This document shows positions 62,934-64,000 of a stretch of 64,000 nucleotides of DNA, piece by piece. Below the pieces are notes generated by a model. That model was not told the DNA's origin, ran no database searches, and was given only the letters and a program-made list of their open reading frames with translations. A program made the translations under genes and the position numbers. The stretch is from contig NZ_FMZO01000002.1 of NCBI RefSeq assembly GCF_900101395.1, positions 62,001 through 126,000 on the forward strand. Reading direction: 5' to 3'. Origin of the DNA: Niabella drilacis (GTDB lineage: Bacteria; Bacteroidota; Bacteroidia; Chitinophagales; Chitinophagaceae). Each line of letters begins with the position of its first letter. The first letter of the stretch is position 1.

Positions 62934-64000
62934 TCAGATAACGGGTAAGGGAAACTTTCTGCCGGAGCGGATGATACCCCCTCCGATCACATCATCGCCT
63001 TCATAAAATACTGCACTTTGACCGGGGGCAATCCCTTTGGCATCCTGGTAAAAGGACACTTTTATAGCATCGCCTTCCATGTACAGGTTGGACAGGGTTC
63101 CGCTGTCTTTATACCGGATCTTTGTGGTGGCTTCCATTCCGGGCGTTACTGCATCGTACTTGATATAGTTGATCCGGCCTACCAGCATCTCGTTCTTTTC
63201 CAGGTCTTCTTCATCGCCTAAAACCACTGTATTGTTATCCGGGTTGATCTCTGTTACAAATACCGGCCGCCCCAATGCGATATCAAGACCCTTCCGCTGC
63301 CCGATCGTATAAAAAGGATACCCTTTATGTTGGCCCAGCACCTTTCCGTTTTTGTCAATGAAATTACCACCATTTACGCGCTCTTCCAAACCTTCAACCC
63401 GTCTTTTTAAAAAACCGCGGTAGTCATTGTCCGGAACAAAGCAGATCTCATAGCTTTCGCTTTTTTTGGCCAGCTCCGGGTAACCGTAATCCATAGCCAT
63501 TTGCCGGATCTCTGTTTTGTGAAAACCACCCAGGGGCAGAATAGTGCGGGCCAGCAGGTCCTGGTCCACTCCCCAAAGTACATAGCTTTGATCCTTGGTA
63601 TGGTCCACCGCCTTACTGATCACAAAGCGGCCGTTATCGTGCCGGCGCACTTTTGCGTAATGACCGGTAGCAATAAAATCACATCCCAGCGCATCGGCCC
63701 TTTTCAGCAAAGCCCTCCATTTAATATGGGTATTGCACAGCACACAGGGGTTGGGCGTGCGTCCTGCAAGGTATTCTTCCACGAAATCATTCACCACAAA
63801 ATCGCCAAATTCTTCGCGGATATCCAAAATAAAATGCGGGAATCCATGCTGAACCGCCGCCATGCGGGCGTCGTTAAAACTATCCACATTGCAGCAGCCG
63901 GTCTCTTTCTTTCCACCGCCGCTGCCGGTATAATCCCATGTTTTCATGGTAATGCCGATCACTTCATAGCCCTGGTCGTTCAGCATCAGCGCTGCCACTG
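62934..64000 (-). CDS. mnmA: tRNA-specific 2-thiouridylase MnmA (N-terminus outside window)
   Basis: 354 codons are visible; the N-terminal PP-loop lies just beyond the right edge, since the first visible residues VAALMLNDQGYEVIGITMKT normally follow it. The two catalytic Cys are in RTPNPCVLCN and SYEICFVPD. FIATGHYAKVRR and PFYTIGQRKGL are further MnmA hallmarks. The enzyme puts sulfur on the wobble uridine of Lys, Glu and Gln tRNAs. The frame is open to the window end, so this is a partial gene and not a break. Confidence 0.95.
   Translation of the reverse strand, partial: VAALMLNDQGYEVIGITMKTWDYTGSGGGKKETGCCNVDSFNDARMAAVQHGFPHFILDIREEFGDFVVNDFVEEYLAGRTPNPCVLCNTHIKWRALLKRADALGCDFIATGHYAKVRRHDNGRFVISKAVDHTKDQSYVLWGVDQDLLARTILPLGGFHKTEIRQMAMDYGYPELAKKSESYEICFVPDNDYRGFLKRRVEGLEERVNGGNFIDKNGKVLGQHKGYPFYTIGQRKGLDIALGRPVFVTEINPDNNTVVLGDEEDLEKNEMLVGRINYIKYDAVTPGMEATTKIRYKDSGTLSNLYMEGDAIKVSFYQDAKGIAPGQSAVFYEGDDVIGGGIIRSGRKFPLPVI

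Noticed and set aside
1-64000. CRISPR array, tRNA or rRNA genes
   Set aside because: No regularly spaced short repeats, T-loop signatures in a cloverleaf context or rRNA blocks were seen. The only tandem repeat is the long 436/437-base unit.

Overview
The window looks like chromosomal DNA of a Bacteroidota bacterium, most likely a member of the Chitinophagaceae. Three things point there: two SusC/SusD outer-membrane uptake pairs (one with an ECF sigma factor and FecR anti-sigma factor), Bacteroidota-type promoters (TTTG, about 20 bases, TAnnTTTG) upstream of several genes, and lipoproteins with the SC[SN]K lipobox style. The family-level placement is inference. No rRNA, tRNA or CRISPR array was seen.

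Layout. 1-1.6 kb: end of an ABC exporter operon with a DinB-family protein. 1.9-3.4 kb: a PLP-dependent trans-sulfuration enzyme controlled by a complete SAM-I (S-box) riboswitch with promoter and terminator. 4.1-9.2 kb: SusC/SusD pair 1, whose end abuts a broken EamA permease gene. 10-12.8 kb: a lipoprotein, a BtuF-like metal/cobalamin-binding protein and UbiE/MenG. 13-20.4 kb: a sigma factor, FecR, STN-containing SusC and SusD on the minus strand, closed by a strong terminator. 20.6-23.4 kb: a DUF6600-type protein, a GntR/LacI-like regulator and EngB. 23.6-24.8 kb: three copies of a non-coding element with terminal inverted repeats, in a tandem array. 24.9-36.2 kb: mainly housekeeping genes (MutS-like ATPase, dihydroorotase, RemB/Wzi-like barrel, cystathionine beta-synthase, S41 protease, amino-sugar kinase with MurQ, ribosomal protein S20). 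36.4-42.7 kb: sucA and sucB separated by a response regulator on the opposite strand, then an RsmB-like methyltransferase. 42.8-43.2 kb: two gene fragments that have both lost their 3' ends. 43.5-59.8 kb: an accessory region with a membrane AraC regulator, three large secreted beta-helix proteins, an SPFH/zinc-ribbon pair, a TPR-membrane-HTH regulator and an M43 metalloprotease. 60-64 kb: GH18 chitinase, Nudix, SMR transporter, lipoprotein and mnmA (cut by the window edge).

Most unusual feature. The three beta-helix proteins (44962-47700, 51921-54842, 54961-57774) and the M43 protease (57842-59830) share an odd C-terminal module. The fibronectin-like domain that usually precedes T9SS sorting domains in Bacteroidota appears to be interrupted before its last strands. 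The interruption is a two-helix membrane hairpin with an Arg/Lys-rich turn, and its second helix ends in a lipobox-like C-[SN]-[KR]-Q motif. The remaining 39-40 residues resemble the missing last strands of the domain. This suggests an anchoring or processing system without the normal T9SS sorting domain. The two neighbouring copies have almost identical 3' ends, consistent with recent duplication or gene conversion of the module.

Methionine and sulfur metabolism is represented by the SAM-regulated trans-sulfuration enzyme and cystathionine beta-synthase. Cell-wall recycling is represented by the kinase and MurQ, and the TCA cycle by sucA and sucB. Polymer use is suggested by the Sus systems and the chitinase.
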